Origin: Actinotalea sp.
GTDB lineage: Bacteria; Actinomycetota; Actinomycetes; Actinomycetales; Cellulomonadaceae
Assembly: GCA_014360395.1 (NCBI GenBank)
Contig: JACIXM010000214.1
Coordinates: 1 to 5,418, forward strand
Length of the DNA: 5,418 nt
Reading direction: 5' to 3'
This document shows positions 1 through 5,418 of the stretch, piece by piece (the stretch's first letter is position 1; each line of letters opens with the position of its first letter). The notes beneath the pieces were generated by a model that saw only the letters and a list, made by a program, of their open reading frames with translations, made no database searches and was not told where the DNA came from. The translations under genes were made by a program, and so were the position numbers.

Positions 1-1117
1 CGGTCGGTCGGTCCGGCACCGCCGACAGCTCCGCGGCCTGGCCCGTCGAGTCCGGCCGGTCGGACGGGGCCGGCCGGTCGGTGCCGGGACTCCCGGCGGC
101 GGACCCCGTGTCCGACGGGGCCGGGGGCGCCGGCACCGGCGTCGGCGCCACGACGGGAACGGGCAGCCCGCGGGCCTGCCGCTCCCGCAGCTCGCGCCGG
201 GTCAGGGGACGGTCCGTCGCGGCGGCCGCGCCGGCGGCGACCGTTCCGTCCGCCACGGCACCCGCCGCTCCCGACGACGCGCCGGCGGCCGAGGCGCCGG
301 ACGCCGTCGGGGCGGGGCGGGGCGGGAGCGGCGCGCTCGACGGGCCGGGGGCGTCCTCCTGGCGCCGGCGGGACCGCCGCGAGCGCAGGGCCAGGAGCAG
401 GAGCGCCACACCGGCGAGGAACAGGACGGCGCCGACGACCAGGCCGGGGACCAGCCACGGCGTGGTGACCTCCTGCGCCCAGGTCAGCGTCAGGGTCGGG
501 GCCACGGTGGCGTCCAGCGAGACGGCGAGCACGCTCCAGCGGCCCTCCTCCGCCCGCCACTGCAGCTCGACGGCGTCCTCGCCGGAGACCTCCTCCACCC
601 ACAGGTCCGACCCACGCGGGTCGGCCACCTCGGTGGGCTCGGCAGCAGCCTCGTCCTCCGCTGCCGGCTCGCCCTCGGCGGTCTCCTCGGGCGCCGCCTC
701 GGCGTCCTCGGTGCCCGCGTCCTGGGTCGCGCCGTCCTCCGTCGCCGGAGTCTGCGGGTCCGGGGTGGGCGACGGCTCCGTCGGTGCGGCCGGTCCCTCC
801 TCGACGGCCAGCGTCTCGCGGTCCTCCAGGCCCGTGACACGGGTGACGGGGTCCTGCCCCACCCACGCGGCGACGTCGACCGTCCGACCCAGTGCCAGCA
901 CCACCGTCGCGCCCGGGGCCTCGGCGCGGACGGTGACCTCCTGGGCGGCCAGGTCCAGGACGCCCGGGTCCGTCATGACGACGGTCCCGTCCGACCCGGC
1001 GGACGCGGTGGCCGAGAGGGTGTCAGGTGCCCGCCACACGGTCGCCGACGCGACGGCGAGACCCGCGACGACAAGGCCCAGGACGCACAGGAGCGCCCCC
1101 AGAGCGCGCTGGAGCAC
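1..1117 (-). CDS. Bitopic membrane protein of unknown function, C-terminus beyond the window
   Basis: The minus strand is open from position 1 to beyond 1150 with strongly G/C-ending codons, and the gene leaves the window without a stop; 372 residues are visible. Seen: an N-terminal hydrophobic helix at residues 5-25; an extracytoplasmic part at 26-220 that includes an acidic Glu/Ala/Pro/Thr-rich linker at about 106-166, followed by a folded-looking segment with GSDLWVEEVSG (169-179) and EGRWSVLAVSLD (191-202); a second helix at 222-244; and a basic stop-transfer stretch RSRRSRRRQ (245-253). The cytoplasmic tail is Ala/Pro/Ser-rich and contains PLTRRELRERQARG (304-317), a motif type often seen in actinobacterial membrane proteins. 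Topology is inferred as both ends inside. GTG at 1117 was chosen over in-frame ATG at 1150 because it has a good ribosome binding site and the ATG sits inside a likely -10 box. I cannot name the family. The gene is divergent from the DivIVA-like gene. Confidence 0.82.
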   Translation of the reverse strand, partial: MLQRALGALLCVLGLVVAGLAVASATVWRAPDTLSATASAGSDGTVVMTDPGVLDLAAQEVTVRAEAPGATVVLALGRTVDVAAWVGQDPVTRVTGLEDRETLAVEEGPAAPTEPSPTPDPQTPATEDGATQDAGTEDAEAAPEETAEGEPAAEDEAAAEPTEVADPRGSDLWVEEVSGEDAVELQWRAEEGRWSVLAVSLDATVAPTLTLTWAQEVTTPWLVPGLVVGAVLFLAGVALLLLALRSRRSRRRQEDAPGPSSAPLPPRPAPTASGASAAGASSGAAGAVADGTVAAGAAAATDRPLTRRELRERQARGLPVPVVAPTPVPAPPAPSDTGSAAGSPGTDRPAPSDRPDSTGQAAELSAVPDRPT

Positions 1118-1124
1118 GAGTAGA

Positions 1125-1132
1125 TCCCTTCC
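1125..1132 (-). promoter_or_regulatory. Ribosome binding site deciding the GTG start at 1117
   Basis: On the minus strand GGAAGGGA lies 7 bases before the GTG at 1117. The alternative ATG at 1150 has only a G-rich run further upstream. The spacing favours the GTG, which also places the hydrophobic helix close to the N-terminus. Confidence 0.6.
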
Positions 1133-1145
1133 GAGGTGACGATCA

Positions 1146-1151
1146 ACCATA
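1146..1151 (-). promoter_or_regulatory. Possible -10 box of the membrane-protein gene
   Basis: The minus strand reads TATGGT, which matches the TAnnnT pattern of actinobacterial -10 elements in a region otherwise almost free of A/T. Transcription would begin near 1139 and give a leader of roughly 20 bases containing the ribosome binding site. No convincing -35 is seen at 16-18 bases upstream. This is a pattern match only. Confidence 0.3.
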
Positions 1152-1207
1152 GGTCAGGCCCCCGCCCGAGGTCCTGCCGAGCGCTCCGAGCAGGTCCCCG
1201 CGACCGT

Positions 1208-1213
1208 TACGCT
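1208..1213 (+). promoter_or_regulatory. Possible -10 box of the DivIVA-like gene
   Basis: TACGCT fits the actinobacterial TAnnnT pattern. It would give a leader of a little over 100 bases before the GTG at 1328. The expected -35 area around 1184-1190 does not resemble TTGAC. The rest of the 1118-1327 divergent region has no gene. It holds one GC-rich inverted repeat, CGGGCGC at 1267-1273 and GCGCCCG at 1278-1284, which could fold as a small hairpin in this leader. Confidence 0.27.
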
Positions 1214-1316
1214 GAGGGGCGGTGCCGCGCCAGCTCTGCGGCACGATCCGCCGTCGACGGCCCCGGCGGGCGCCCCGGCGCCCGGACGCCGTCCGCCGGA
1301 CCCGCCCAGCAGTGCC

Positions 1317-1323
1317 AGGAGGT
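1317..1323 (+). promoter_or_regulatory. Ribosome binding site of the DivIVA-like gene
   Basis: AGGAGGT lies 4 bases before the GTG at 1328. It fixes the start there although the frame is open upstream to beyond 1136. The residues upstream of this GTG have the Arg/Pro/Gly composition of non-coding high-GC DNA. Confidence 0.75.
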
Positions 1324-1327
1324 AGCC

Positions 1328-3570
1328 GTGCCCGAGGAGCGTTCGATCTTCCCCGTCGTGATGCGGGGGTACGACCGCACCCAGGTCGAGCAGCGGCTGC
1401 AGGCGCTCGAGCAGCAGCTCGCCGACGCCCGCGGCCAGGTCGAGCAGCTGGACGCCCGGGCCATGCAGATCGCCGGCGAGCTCTCGGAGGCGCACCGCCA
1501 GCTCCGCGAGGCGGAGCGGCCCACCTACTCCGGGCTCGGCTCCCGCATCGAGCACCTCCTCCGCTCCGCCGAGGAGCAGTCCTCGGACGTCGTGGCCCAG
1601 GCGAACGCCCAGGCCGCCGATGCGATCGCCCGCGCGAAGCTCGCAGCGGACCAGATGCGGGCGCGGGCCGAGAACGAGGTCGCGGAGCTGCTCGCCACCG
1701 CGCGGCGGGAGGCGGAGGACCTGCGCAGCACCGCTGCATCGGAGTCCGAGCACGCCCTCACCTCCGCCCAGCGGCGCGCCGAGGAGCTCGTCGGCTCCGC
1801 CGAGCGTGAGGCCGCCCGCATCGCCAGCGCCATCGCGACGGAGGAGAGCGAGCGCCGCACGACGCTGGAGCGCGAGCTGGGCACCCTGCGGGCGACCGTC
1901 GAGCGGGAGACCACCGAGCTGCGGGTCGAGACCGAGCGGGCGGCCGCCGAGCTGCGCGGCACGACCGAGGCCGAGGCCGCGCGCGTGAAGGACGAGGCCG
2001 AGCGCTACGCCGAGGACCTGCGGGCGACCGCCGACACGGAGACCTCGGAGCTGCGCCGCCGCACGGCCGCGGAGACCGCGGACCTGCGTGCGGACGCCGA
2101 GGAGTACGCCGCGACCCTGCGCAGCACCGCCGAGCGGGAGACCGGCGAGCTGCGTCGCACGACGGAGGCAGCCGCCGCCCAGCTGCGCGCCGAGGCCACC
2201 GAGCACGCCGACGCGGTGCGCGCCGCGGCCGAGCGGGACGCCCGCGCGCTGGCCCAGCGCGCCGAGACCGAGGCCACCGCCGTCCGGGTCGAGGCGGACC
2301 AGTACGCGGCGTTCGTCCGCGCGACCGCCGACCGCGAGGTCGCCGAGCTGCGCTCGACCGTCGCCGACGAGGTCGCCGCCCTGCGGGCCGCCGCGACCGA
2401 GGAGGTCGCCACCTGGCGGGCCGAGGCCGAGGAGTACTCCTCCGGGCTGCGGGCCGCCGCCGAGCGCGAGACCACCGAGCAGCGCGAGCGCACCGCCCGC
2501 GAGACGGCCGACCTGCGCTCCGCCGCGGAGCTGGAGACGACGGAGCTGCGCTCCGTGACCGAGCGCGAGACGGCCGAGCTGCGTGCGCTCACCCTCCGGG
2601 AGACGAACGAGCTGCGCGAGCGGACCCGACTCGAGGTGGACCGCCTCACCACCGAGGCGCAGCGCGCGGCGACCGAGTTCACCTCCGCCGCCAAGGCGGA
2701 GTCCGACGCGGCTCGCGAGCAGGCCCGCCGTGCGCTGGCCGACGCCGAGCTCGACATCGCCGCCCGCCGCGAGGCGGCCGAGCGGGCCGACGCGGAGCGT
2801 CACGAGGCCGCCCGGGCCGAGACCGAGCGCCTGGTCGCCGACGCCGAGGCCCACGCCACCGACGCCGAGCGGCGGGTGGCGCTGGCGCTGGAGCAGGCCG
2901 AGAAGATCCGCCGCGACGCGGACACGCAGGCCAAGGAGCTGCTGTCGAACGCCCGCCGCAACGCGGACCGCGTCGTCGGCGACGCCCGCGAGCACGCCGA
3001 GCGCACCCTGTCCGACGCGATGGCCGAGGCCGAGCGCGAGCGGACGACGGCCCAGCGCCAGGTCGAGGACCTCAACCGCCAGCGGGAGGCCATCACGACC
3101 TACCTCGACGAGCTGCGCAACCTCCTGGGCCACGACCCGGTGCCGAACCGCCGCACGCTGGAGAAGGCGATCGACGCGGAGGCCCGCTTCGAGGCCACGG
3201 GGGTGCCGGCCGCGCTCGAGGACGCCGCCGAGCCGACCGACGTGCCCGAGGACGCCGCCGGCGAGTCGCCGGGCGACGCGCCCGGGACGCCCGAGGACGC
3301 GAGGACCGGGTCGGGCACGGCGGCGCACGACGAGGCCGAGGCGGACGCGGAGGCCGAGGAGCTCGCGGAGGCCGAGGCGGACACGGAGGCCGAGGCGGAC
3401 ACGGACGGCGCCGACGCACCGAGGACGCCGAGGACGCCGAGGACGCCGAGGACGCCGAGCCGACCACCGACGCCTCGGCAGACCCGACGGTCGCCGACGA
3501 CGCCACGGTGCCCGGGCAGCGGTCCGAGGGAGACGTGCCCGCGGAGGCCGGCCGCACGTCCCGGCGCTGA
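1328..3570 (+). CDS. DivIVA-domain coiled-coil protein (Scy/FilP-like), apparent frameshift in acidic tail
   Basis: Probably a cytoplasmic scaffold or filament protein at the pole or septum. Seen: a DivIVA-type N-terminus, FPVVMRGYDRTQVEQRL (8-24), with the family's RGYD motif and a first coil to about residue 62; a linker YSGLGSRIEHLL (67-78) typical of actinobacterial DivIVA relatives; a continuous 11-residue coiled-coil repeat at about 79-584; a helix ITTYLDELRNLLG (589-601); and an acidic Ala/Glu/Asp tail. There is no signal peptide or membrane segment. The frame carrying all this runs to a stop at 3839-3841. After CCG at 3419-3421, however, it becomes Arg/Pro-rich, while the frame one base back (GAG at 3421) continues acidic to a TGA at 3568-3570. 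I give that natural end. The cause may be a sequencing indel, a real mutation or, less likely, recoding. DivIVA class: confident. Scy-like polar role: inferred from the known hendecad-containing Streptomyces proteins Scy and FilP. Confidence 0.85.
1562..3079 (+). repeat. Array of about 46 hendecad (33-bp) coding repeats
   Basis: Within the DivIVA-like protein, residues 79-584 can be cut into 11-residue units without needing any insertion or deletion. The centre (about 178-430) is most regular. There, position 3 is usually Ala or Thr, position 7 mostly Ala, Thr or Val, position 10 usually Leu and position 11 usually Arg, as in SELRRRTAAETADLR. Toward the C-terminal end (about 442-530) the position-10 residue is often Ala. 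The 4-3-4 hydrophobic spacing is that of a hendecad coiled coil, with a core rich in Ala and Thr. At DNA level the repeats are degenerate. They explain the long open antisense frames opposite this region. Confidence 0.85.
3368..3459 (+). repeat. Short tandem repeats in the acidic tail
   Basis: Two perfect 18-bp copies (GAGGCCGAGGCGGACACG at 3368-3385 and 3386-3403) encode EAEADT twice. After a 17-base spacer come four perfect 9-bp copies of GAGGACGCC (3421-3456) plus a partial copy to 3459. Both unit lengths are multiples of three, so copy-number change would alter tail length but not frame. The frame change appears in the spacer or at its junction with the 9-bp repeats. Confidence 0.9.
3405..3425 (+). 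other. Apparent -1 frameshift site in the DivIVA-like gene
   Basis: Upstream of this point the gene's own frame encodes an acidic Glu/Ala/Asp tail and the frame one base back encodes Arg/Gly. Downstream the roles swap: the original frame gives repeated Arg-Thr-Pro, while the other gives EDAEDAEDAEDAEPTTDA and then a stop at 3570. In 3421-3567 the acidic frame has 47 of 49 codons ending in G or C. The literal frame has 40 of 49 and uses AGG six times. One extra base near 3418-3421, for example GCACCCGAG in place of GCACCGAG, would join the two cleanly. No slippery heptamer of the X XXY YYZ kind is visible. Confidence 0.75.
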
Positions 3571-3581
3571 CGGCCCGCCCC

Positions 3582-4001
3582 GTGCCGGACGACGACGACT
3601 GGCGGGCGCGGCGCAGCGAGGCGACTGCGGCCCAGGCCGACGCGCTCGCGCGGCGGCAGGCGGCCGAGCACGACGCCGCGCGCCGGCTCCTGGCGGACTT
3701 CGTCGCGGAGGCCGGGCGCCGTGGCGTCGCGCCCGTGCCGCTGCGCGCCCGCAGCTACGACGGCCGGTACCGCTACCGGACGCCGCTGCAGGGGTGGTAC
3801 CTGCGCCGCAACGAGTCCGTCGCCGTCTCCACCGCGGGTGACTTCTACGTCCTGAGCGCCCCGGGCAGCCTGCGCGCCCTCCTCCGTGGCGTCGAGCCCG
3901 AGCCGACGGACCCCCCGCTCGTCCTGGGCCGGGGCGCGCGGGACGGGGAGTCCGTGGACCTCGCCGAGGCGCTGCGCGCCGTCCTGGCCCGCGAGACCTG
4001 A
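3582..4001 (+). CDS. Conserved-looking 139-residue protein of unknown function
   Basis: The protein has no signal peptide or membrane segment, so it is probably cytoplasmic. Seen: an acidic start MPDDDDW; a helical Ala/Arg/Glu-rich segment at about 7-48; a compact basic and aromatic module at about 55-93 with RSYDGRYRYRTPLQGWYLRR (57-76) and STAGDFYVLSAP (83-94); and a C-terminal part with PPLVLGRGARDGESVDLAEA (111-130). Codon third positions are strongly G/C in this frame and not in the overlapping literal extension of the upstream gene. GTG at 3582 is the only sensible start. No purine-rich binding site precedes it, but it begins 11 bases after the restored upstream stop, suggesting translational coupling. 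I cannot name the family. A binding role for the basic aromatic module is a guess. Confidence 0.78.
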   Translation: MPDDDDWRARRSEATAAQADALARRQAAEHDAARRLLADFVAEAGRRGVAPVPLRARSYDGRYRYRTPLQGWYLRRNESVAVSTAGDFYVLSAPGSLRALLRGVEPEPTDPPLVLGRGARDGESVDLAEALRAVLARET

Positions 4002-4022
4002 GCCTGCCCCGCCGCCGCCCGC

Positions 4023-4850
4023 TCAGCCCTGCGCACGCAGCAGCAGGCCCGCCAGGGCCGAGGCGACGGGCTCCGGGCTCTCGTTGGGCGTCATGTGGCC
4101 GGCGCGCGGGACGACGGTGAGCGGCGCGTCGCGCATCGCCTGCACCATGTGCTCGGCGGCGGCCGGCGGGGACAGCTCGTCCTCCTCGCCGACGACGACC
4201 ACCACGGGCCCGCCGTAGGCCGCGAGGACCTCCGTCCGGTCCGGCCGCACCGCCATGGCCCGCTGCGCCCAGGCGACGGCCGCCGGCCCCTGGTCCCGGA
4301 TCCAGCCCTCGATCCGGTCGGCGAGGTCCGGACGCGCGACCCGGTTCGTCGCCCCCAGGACCGCGGTCCGCATCCCGAAGACCGCGTCGACCCGCATCTC
4401 CGCCAGGACGGTGTCGGCGATCCTGCGCCGCTGGGCGCGGGCGGCGTCGTCGTCGGCGGTGGACTTGGTGTCGACCAGGCCGAGCCCGGCCACGAGACCC
4501 GGGTGCCGCTCGAGGAGCGCCATCGCGACGTAGCCGCCCATCGACAGGCCCGCGACGACGGCGCGGTCCACGCCCACCGCTCGCAGCGCGGCCGCCACGG
4601 CGTCGGCCATGACGTCCACCGAGGGCTCGTCCGCCGGCGCACCGAGGCGCTCGGCCACGTCCTGGCCCGTCGGCGAGGTGCCGAACCCCGGCAGGTCAGG
4701 CGCGAGGACGGTCGGGTCACCGGGCAGGAGGTCCGTGACGTCGAGCCACATCCGGTGGTCGAGGGGGAAGCCGTGCAGCAGCACCAGCGGCAGGCGCCCC
4801 GGCGCCCCCCGCCGCAGGGTGTGCAGCCGCAGCATGCCGTCCGTCGTCAT
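4023..4850 (-). CDS. Alpha/beta-fold hydrolase
   Basis: The 275-residue length is typical of single-domain alpha/beta hydrolases with a helical cap. Seen: strand plus oxyanion-hole motif LVLLHGFPLDHRMW (22-35); DLPGFGTS (52-59); the nucleophile elbow GLSMGGY (101-107) with Ser103; a helical cap at about 130-205; strand VVVVVGEEDELSPP (216-229) with Asp224 as probable catalytic acid; and AGHMTPNESPE (250-260) with His252. The triad is therefore complete. No signal peptide is present, so it is cytoplasmic. The substrate cannot be told: esterases, enol-lactonases and haloperoxidase-like enzymes share these motifs. ATG at 4850 is supported by GAGGAGG at 4855-4861, 4 bases upstream; a 6-bp hairpin (4866-4880) lies just before it in the leader. 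The gene converges with the 139-residue gene. A weak 6-bp inverted repeat, CTGAGC/GCTCAG (3998-4003, 4021-4026), spans the two stop codons. Confidence 0.93.
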   Translation of the reverse strand: MTTDGMLRLHTLRRGAPGRLPLVLLHGFPLDHRMWLDVTDLLPGDPTVLAPDLPGFGTSPTGQDVAERLGAPADEPSVDVMADAVAAALRAVGVDRAVVAGLSMGGYVAMALLERHPGLVAGLGLVDTKSTADDDAARAQRRRIADTVLAEMRVDAVFGMRTAVLGATNRVARPDLADRIEGWIRDQGPAAVAWAQRAMAVRPDRTEVLAAYGGPVVVVVGEEDELSPPAAAEHMVQAMRDAPLTVVPRAGHMTPNESPEPVASALAGLLLRAQG

Positions 4851-4987
4851 GGTGCCTCCTCGGTGGCCGGCCCGGCCGGCAGGTCGTCGTCCGCGTCCTC
4901 GCGCTGTGCCGCGCGACCGGCCCGGACCGCAGACCTCCGGGCCGCGCCTCCGCGAGCCTAGCCGCGGGCGGGCGCCCGGCGCCGGTG

Positions 4988-4999
4988 GACCGGCCGGTC
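4988..4999. repeat. Perfect 12-bp palindrome GACCGGCCGGTC
   Basis: It lies 14 bases past the stop of the small zinc-protein gene, in the 163-base gap before the hydrolase gene. As RNA it can form only a short stem. It may be a protein-binding site or chance, since CCGG-type words are common throughout this GC-rich window. The gap also contains the minus-strand hexamer TAGGCT (about 4955-4960), a possible -10 element without a recognisable -35. Confidence 0.3.
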
Positions 5000-5013
5000 G
5001 GGCGATGCCGACC

Positions 5014-5307
5014 TCAGCGCCGACGGTGGCGCGCCTGCCAGCACGCGGTGTGCCAGTGCCGACGCCCCTCGAGCGCCGCGTCCGGCCCGAGCAGCGCGTC
5101 CGACCGCCAGGCCACGACGTGCGGCGTGCCGGTCGGCACATCCTGCCGGCAGCCCGGGCAGGTGTACGTCTTGGCGCCACCGCGCACCCGCTGGACGACC
5201 CACTCGCCGTCGGACGCCGACTCGCTGCGCCGGCCCCCGAGCGCGCGGTCCAGGTCGAGCGGCTCCGGGGGCGACCCGTAGGGGCGCTTGCTCGACCGGC
5301 GTGCCAT
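5014..5307 (-). CDS. Small putative zinc-binding protein (often labelled 'ATP/GTP-binding protein')
   Basis: A 97-residue basic protein, probably cytoplasmic. Seen: a basic N-terminus MARRSSKRPYG; DGEWVVQRV (33-41); TYTCPGCRQDVPTGTPHVVAW (47-67) with Cys50 and Cys53; and RRHWHTACW (82-90) with His84, His86 and Cys89. CxxC plus HxHxxC gives a plausible single zinc site. From memory, actinobacterial relatives are frequently annotated as ATP/GTP-binding, but no Walker A motif is present here, so I do not support that label. The ATG at 5307 is preceded by GGGAGG in the transcript 8 bases away, which favours it over an upstream in-frame ATG at 5337. That ATG would lie inside the strong hairpin at 5331-5364. 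The gene is in the same direction as the hydrolase gene, 163 bases upstream of it. Function unknown; a nucleic-acid or zinc-structural role is possible. Confidence 0.88.
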   Translation of the reverse strand: MARRSSKRPYGSPPEPLDLDRALGGRRSESASDGEWVVQRVRGGAKTYTCPGCRQDVPTGTPHVVAWRSDALLGPDAALEGRRHWHTACWQARHRRR

Positions 5308-5330
5308 GACGGCATCCTCCCATCGACGAC

Positions 5331-5364
5331 GACGCACCGGCCGGCCGACGCCGGCCGGTGCGTC
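5331..5364 (-). terminator. Perfect 15-bp GC-rich hairpin, probable terminator of the gene entering from the right
   Basis: GACGCACCGGCCGGC (5331-5345) pairs perfectly with GCCGGCCGGTGCGTC (5350-5364) around a 4-base loop. It lies 7 bases after the minus-strand stop at 5372-5374 and has no U-tract on either side, as is common for actinobacterial hairpins at gene ends. Because it ends only 23 bases before the start of the zinc-protein gene, it could alternatively act in that gene's leader. Confidence 0.6.
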
Positions 5365-5371
5365 CGACCGG

Positions 5372-5418
5372 TCAGGCCGTCGGCGACCCGGCAGGCTCCG
5401 GCACGGGCAGGTCCGCCG
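5372..5418 (-). CDS. C-terminal end of a gene entering from the right edge (partial)
   Basis: The minus strand reads ADLPVPEPAGSPTA and then TGA at 5372-5374. Too little is present for identification. A coding interpretation is favoured by the strong hairpin directly after the stop and by the position upstream of a same-strand gene, but a 14-codon fragment in GC-rich DNA can be chance. Confidence 0.38.
   Translation of the reverse strand, partial: ADLPVPEPAGSPTA

Noticed and set aside
81..1139. Long plus-strand open frame (352 codons) opposite the membrane-protein gene
   Set aside because: Ser/Arg/Thr/Ala-rich without domains. The opposite strand has a signal-anchor helix, a second membrane helix, a ribosome binding site and strongly G/C-ending codons.
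2005..2757. Minus-strand Ser/Ala/Arg-rich open frame of 250 codons
   Set aside because: The repetitive serine-rich composition is the antisense image of Glu/Ala/Arg hendecad codons.
1154..3328. Minus-strand open frame of 724 codons opposite the coiled-coil gene
   Set aside because: Its Gly/Leu/Arg repeats mirror the 33-bp hendecad coding repeats, and it has no recognisable domain. It is a compositional shadow.
3405..3425. Programmed -1 ribosomal frameshifting
   Set aside because: No slippery heptamer and no obvious downstream stimulator. A missing base in a repetitive GC-rich tract explains it more simply.
3571..3841. Literal C-terminal extension of the DivIVA-like frame past 3570
   Set aside because: Arg/Pro/Gly-rich, uses disfavoured codons and overlaps the better-supported 139-residue gene in another frame. 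The acidic alternative frame ends at 3570.
3998..4026. Inverted repeat between the convergent stops as a bidirectional terminator
   Set aside because: The stem is only 6 bp with a 17-base loop and arises largely from two TGA stops followed by GC. Too weak to call.
4095..4961. Plus-strand open frame of 288 codons opposite the hydrolase gene
   Set aside because: His/Arg/Gly-rich with no domain. The minus strand carries the complete alpha/beta-hydrolase motif set.
1..5418. tRNA, rRNA, CRISPR array, insertion sequence or prophage
   Set aside because: No tRNA-like cloverleaf, spaced direct repeats with unique spacers, transposase motifs or terminal inverted repeats were recognised on either strand.

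Overview
This window is very GC-rich, with genes that put G or C in almost every third codon position, GTG starts, and AGGAGG-type ribosome binding sites. That points to a high-GC actinobacterium. The gene families (a DivIVA/Scy-like coiled-coil protein, TRRELRE-type membrane proteins, and a small CxxC/HxHxxC protein often misnamed 'ATP/GTP-binding') would fit Micrococcales such as Cellulomonas and relatives. The genus is an inference from memory of families, not a proven assignment.

Layout from left to right: (1) positions 1-1117, minus strand: a bitopic, probably two-helix membrane protein whose C-terminus runs off the left edge. It has an acidic Pro/Ala/Glu/Thr-rich extracytoplasmic part and an Ala/Pro-rich cytoplasmic tail. 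(2) 1118-1327: a divergent promoter region. (3) 1328 to about 3570, plus strand: a DivIVA-domain protein dominated by an unbroken array of about 46 eleven-residue (hendecad) repeats, followed by a short conserved-looking segment and a very acidic repetitive tail. The coding frame appears to shift by one base in that tail, near 3419-3421. Read literally, the frame runs on to a stop at 3841. With one base restored it ends naturally at 3570. (4) 3582-4001, plus strand: a 139-residue protein of unknown function, 11 bases after the restored stop. (5) 4023-4850, minus strand, convergent: an alpha/beta hydrolase with an intact catalytic triad. (6) 5014-5307, minus strand: a 97-residue putative zinc-binding protein. 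(7) 5331-5364: a perfect 15-bp hairpin. (8) 5372-5418, minus strand: what looks like the last 14 codons of another gene.

Functional reading: the DivIVA/Scy-like protein is most likely a cytoplasmic, filament- or scaffold-forming protein at the cell pole or septum. The 139-residue protein is probably co-translated with it. The divergent membrane protein shares its control region. A cell-envelope or polar-growth role for this trio is inference from context only. The hydrolase and the small zinc protein look like ordinary housekeeping or accessory genes. I see no RNA genes, mobile elements, CRISPR arrays or phage genes. The most distinctive features are the hendecad array, its 33-residue higher-order period, and the apparent frameshift in the acidic tail.
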